Below are positions 34,426-36,651 of a stretch of DNA of 36,651 nt, in pieces. The position numbers and the translations under genes were made by a program. Source of the DNA: Calothrix sp. MO_192.B10 (lineage in GTDB: Bacteria; Cyanobacteriota; Cyanobacteriia; Cyanobacteriales; Nostocaceae); the NCBI GenBank assembly GCA_030065055.1, contig JASJDS010000046.1, positions 1 through 36,651 on the forward strand. Reading direction: 5' to 3'. Numbering within the stretch: position 1 is the first letter of the stretch; every line of letters begins with the position of its first letter. A model generated the notes under the pieces. That model was not told the DNA's origin, did not search any database, and worked only from the letters and a program-made list of their open reading frames with translations.

Positions 34426-35727
34426 TCAGAACTCATAGCTATATCCATCATTACGGTGTACAAATCTAACCAAGCTCTCCATAGCTGAACTAACCCTGAA
34501 GCCATTAAGTTTCACTTCAAAACCTTTTGGGGTAGGGGTTTTCACTCTTGCTGTATATGTGCCTGCTTTAACGGCTTTACGGTCTTTGTCAAGCTTGAAT
34601 TTCACAATATCGCCACTAGAACAGTGTGTGTAAACTGCCTTGGGCTTAATCGGTTGCCCTTGCTTATTCAACGCCGGGAATCCGCTAGAATTACAGCGTC
34701 TCACTTGCCTGCTGCCATGCCCTTTTGATTCCACCAGCAACGCCCGTGTTACCAACATTCGGATATTTGCGCCAGATTCGCCAACACAAGCTGCATCAGC
34801 ACTATGGGACTTTTCTATACCCTGAGAACAGCGATTAAATTTAGTCCTACCACCTGTCCAGCACTTCACCGTATCGCTGTAACGTTTAGCCATTTTCGCG
34901 ATCGCATATCGGGTAGAATTAACCGCGCTGGCATCTTTTAGGGGCTGGGGTGCTTTCTTTAATATTCGAGATAGTAAATCCGGTTTACCTGATAAGAAGT
35001 CTTTCACCTCTTGAGAACCTTTTTTCTGATTGCAGCTATGGCAAGCCAGGGTTAAATTCCCAACACGGTTAGACCCTCCGCGTGATTTGGGCTTAATGTG
35101 TTCTATCTCTAACCGTGTATCAGTTGCGCCACAGTAAACGCATTGTCTACCCCATTTTTCAAGCAAATACTCTCTGACCTCATAGCCCTGTAATGCCCCT
35201 TGCTGATATTCAATACCTGATATCTCAGGGTTGTCCAGCTTTTGCGTATCAAATCTTACTTGTTCAATTTCTATGGCTACGATTGGACACCAACGGCAGA
35301 ACTTAGCAATCCAAGTCTCTACTGTTTTTAATCGGTGTCTAAGACTGGGTGCTAACCAATCTTTAGGCTTTGAGCGGTCAAAACGTTTTTTCCGGTAGCG
35401 AGTATTACGCTCACGCCTACCACGTCTAAACCCAGCGCGTTTTGTGAGTTCGTCAGAGATAATAGATCCTCGGTGCTTTAATTCCATCCTAAAGACAATG
35501 TTAGAGCCGCACTGAATAGCAAACCCTGTCCATTTTGACCCCGGATCAATCTTAAGGATATAAGCCTCATTCGTGGGGTCTGTGATCGCTATAGAACGAA
35601 TTAGAACATAAGGGTATTGACGGAATGTAGCGGCTTTGCCTTTATTCTGGAGTTTACGAGCCTTAGCCGGGTGTAGCATTCCCAATGGAACACCATTTTT
35701 ATCAATCTGAAATACAAAGTTTTCCAT
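34426..35727 (-). CDS. iscB: IscB RNA-guided nickase/nuclease-family protein
   Basis: 433 residues, the usual IscB size. The N-terminal PLMP-type domain (VPLGMLHPAKARKL, about 13-26) is followed by RuvC-I with D61 in KIDPGSKWTGFA, an Arg-rich bridge helix (RRGRRERNTRYRKKRFDR, 101-118), RuvC-II with E155 in EIEQVRFDTQ, the HNH domain (C196/C199, H210 in IEHIKPKSRGG, C229/C232), and RuvC-III with H308 and D311 in KSHSADAA. All catalytic residues are present, so it is probably active. IscB proteins cut DNA using an omega RNA encoded upstream and are ancestors of Cas9. No tnpA is nearby, so mobility would need a transposase in trans. ATG 35727 follows a GGAGA site. Confidence 0.93.
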   Translation of the reverse strand: MENFVFQIDKNGVPLGMLHPAKARKLQNKGKAATFRQYPYVLIRSIAITDPTNEAYILKIDPGSKWTGFAIQCGSNIVFRMELKHRGSIISDELTKRAGFRRGRRERNTRYRKKRFDRSKPKDWLAPSLRHRLKTVETWIAKFCRWCPIVAIEIEQVRFDTQKLDNPEISGIEYQQGALQGYEVREYLLEKWGRQCVYCGATDTRLEIEHIKPKSRGGSNRVGNLTLACHSCNQKKGSQEVKDFLSGKPDLLSRILKKAPQPLKDASAVNSTRYAIAKMAKRYSDTVKCWTGGRTKFNRCSQGIEKSHSADAACVGESGANIRMLVTRALLVESKGHGSRQVRRCNSSGFPALNKQGQPIKPKAVYTHCSSGDIVKFKLDKDRKAVKAGTYTARVKTPTPKGFEVKLNGFRVSSAMESLVRFVHRNDGYSYEF

Positions 35728-36000
35728 CTCTGGAGTCTCCTAATTAAAGGGTAAAGTTTGCTTCGGTTAGCTCTAAAGTTTTGGCTTTCGGGCTTCGGTG
35801 TTGCATCCGCTAACAGACCATGTTCCTAACCCCACCGCTTAGACCTAGCAATCCCTAAAGCTGAGAAAAATCTATTAAGGTGGCAACTACTTAAAGTGTT
35901 TCTTTTTGAGCGGCTACGCCTTGCTTAAGGGTGTAACCTGGCGAACAGATAAACCAGCTAATAACGCTGATTTATACCGAATTACTCCGGTTTAGCGTGT
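35728..36000 (-). ncRNA. Omega RNA (HEARO) region of iscB
   Basis: About 270 bp of non-coding DNA directly upstream of iscB contains strong stems: GGTTAC/GTAGCC with inner CCTT/AAGG (35912-35938) and GTTAGC/GCTAAC (35766-35814) enclosing GGCTTTCGGGCTTC. Position, length and structure fit the HEARO/omega RNA known to sit 5' of iscB. The guide would be encoded by the bases just outside the element's left end, near 35995-36015, which is the end of the neighbouring gene. Exact ends are not determined. Confidence 0.75.
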
Positions 36001-36003
36001 TCT

Positions 36004-36480
36004 CTAATGGTTAGTAGTAGTTTCTTCGGGAGGCGGCTCAACTTTTGGTGGTTCAAATGTGATTTCCCATCCCAAATATTCTTTTATGAAGGATGCAGAC
36101 CATTCATATGCACGTTCCAAAGGCCAGACAAGGAATTTGAACAATGCGTAGGCAACTTCATCAAGATTGGGTTGTTTAATCTCCAGCCAATTCCGCAAAT
36201 TCTGACCACTTTGAAAGGCAATACCCAACATCCAGATCGTCAAGGCAATAGTTAAAGCCAATAAAAACAAGACAATAGCGATCGCTTGCTTGAAAATCTG
36301 CCAAGTTTTACCAGCAGCTTGTTGATAGGTAACTGTGGTATCTTTGTCTGAGAGAGTGGCCCATAGTTGTATAGCCCCTTGAATAGGATTGTAGTCTGTG
36401 GGCTGGAAATTATCCTTTTTGTAGAGGACTGGAAGACAATCAGGGGAAGGCGGATTTTCTTTGATCAAAGTTTCTTGCAT
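36004..36480 (-). CDS. Hypothetical protein with one membrane helix
   Basis: 158 residues, no recognised family. A hydrophilic N-terminus (about 1-60) precedes one membrane helix (about 63-88, QAIAIVLFLLALTIALTIWM), then an amphipathic stretch (VAYALFKFLVWPLERAYEW) and a Pro/Glu/Thr-rich end. It ends 3 bp from the start of the omega RNA region, so the IscB element inserted immediately after its stop codon. Base composition resembles the neighbourhood. A role cannot be proposed. Confidence 0.6.
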   Translation of the reverse strand: MQETLIKENPPSPDCLPVLYKKDNFQPTDYNPIQGAIQLWATLSDKDTTVTYQQAAGKTWQIFKQAIAIVLFLLALTIALTIWMLGIAFQSGQNLRNWLEIKQPNLDEVAYALFKFLVWPLERAYEWSASFIKEYLGWEITFEPPKVEPPPEETTTNH

Positions 36481-36518
36481 GGTTTTTTAGTTAGCCTCGT
36501 AGGTTTAGTACCAATGAA

Positions 36519-36650
36519 CTACCCCGCCGTATAGACGGACGGGGTTTCTGATTCCCCGTCTGGCTTACAACCAGGTTTTTGACGCTTCTTCTGCCCAAGT
36601 TGCCGCATCGAGCCAGTATGCTTACGCTTGCCGGTCAAATTGGTAGAGCT
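36519..36650 (-). pseudogene. C-terminal tail of a TnpB-like protein, partial
   Basis: An open frame of 43 codons enters from the window edge and ends at 36519 with a basic, unstructured C-terminus (GKRKHTGSMRQLGQKKRQK ... SVYTAG). Its last codons are encoded by the GC-rich hairpin below, as often happens with tnpB genes of IS200/IS605 elements in cyanobacteria. No catalytic motif is visible in this short part, so the family is a guess and the gene may be whole beyond the window. Confidence 0.35.
36521..36545. other. GC-rich terminal hairpin
   Basis: ACCCCG/CGGGGT with inner CGT/ACG (small bulge) forms a strong hairpin. A second pairing, GGGG/CCCC, follows on its right (36541-36557). It resembles right-end hairpins of IS200/IS605-type elements and may also end transcription from the right. 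Confidence 0.5.
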
Positions 36651-36651
36651 T

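Noticed and set aside
34311-34505. 64-codon minus-strand frame spanning the iscB end, as a possible antitoxin
   Set aside because: It overlaps iscB and the vapC start, and shows no antitoxin-like DNA-binding motif.

Overview
The window looks like the chromosome of a filamentous (Nostocales-type) cyanobacterium. The reasons are the low GC content, many HIP1 octamers (GCGATCGC), abundant small palindromic or MITE-like repeats with cyanobacterial sequence signatures, and typical cyanobacterial families (CHASE2 kinase, CHAT-TPR protease, DUF928, Uma2, large two-partner-secretion proteins). All names come from reading motifs in the translated sequence. No database search was run.

Layout. (1) 16-2989 is a transposon with perfect 23-bp inverted ends. 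It carries a pRiA4b-ORF3-like passenger gene, an ISKra4-type DDE transposase and a small tyrosine recombinase. (2) 3188-6643 is a signalling operon: a membrane-anchored degenerate kinase-like protein whose phospho-acceptor His is replaced by Arg, a REC-HTH response regulator, and a CHASE2 histidine kinase. (3) 6858-8241 holds two exported proteins, one of them DUF928. They converge on 8446-11205, a TPR-CHAT caspase-like protease with a signal peptide. (4) 11427-34151 is a two-partner-secretion locus: four large TpsA exoproteins (1345, 1380, 1115 and 986 aa) and one TpsB/FhaC-type outer-membrane transporter directly behind the fourth. Between them lie a small-gene island (secreted protein, TerB-like, DUF697-like), an orphan double-glycine-leader peptide, a Uma2-type nuclease, a decayed HlyD adaptor gene and several MITE-like repeats. 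(5) 34152-36651 is mobile-element territory: a broken vapC, an intact IscB nuclease with its upstream omega/HEARO RNA region, a one-TM hypothetical protein and a TnpB-like tail with a terminal hairpin.

How it may work together (inference). The CHASE2 kinase and regulator would sense an extracytoplasmic cue and control secretion of the TpsA surface proteins through the single TpsB. The exported CHAT protease and DUF928 protein would act on the same cell-surface pathway. Two observations support treating the locus as one system. All four TpsA proteins share a C-terminal tail holding what appear to be the only two cysteines of the mature chain. A dyad with an ATTTA spacer recurs upstream of two tpsA genes, the 6858 gene and the double-glycine peptide, and also next to the hlyD fragment.

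The tpsA genes are mosaics of shared leaders, shared tails and internal 393-bp repeats, which points to ongoing recombination. I see no tRNA, rRNA or CRISPR array.
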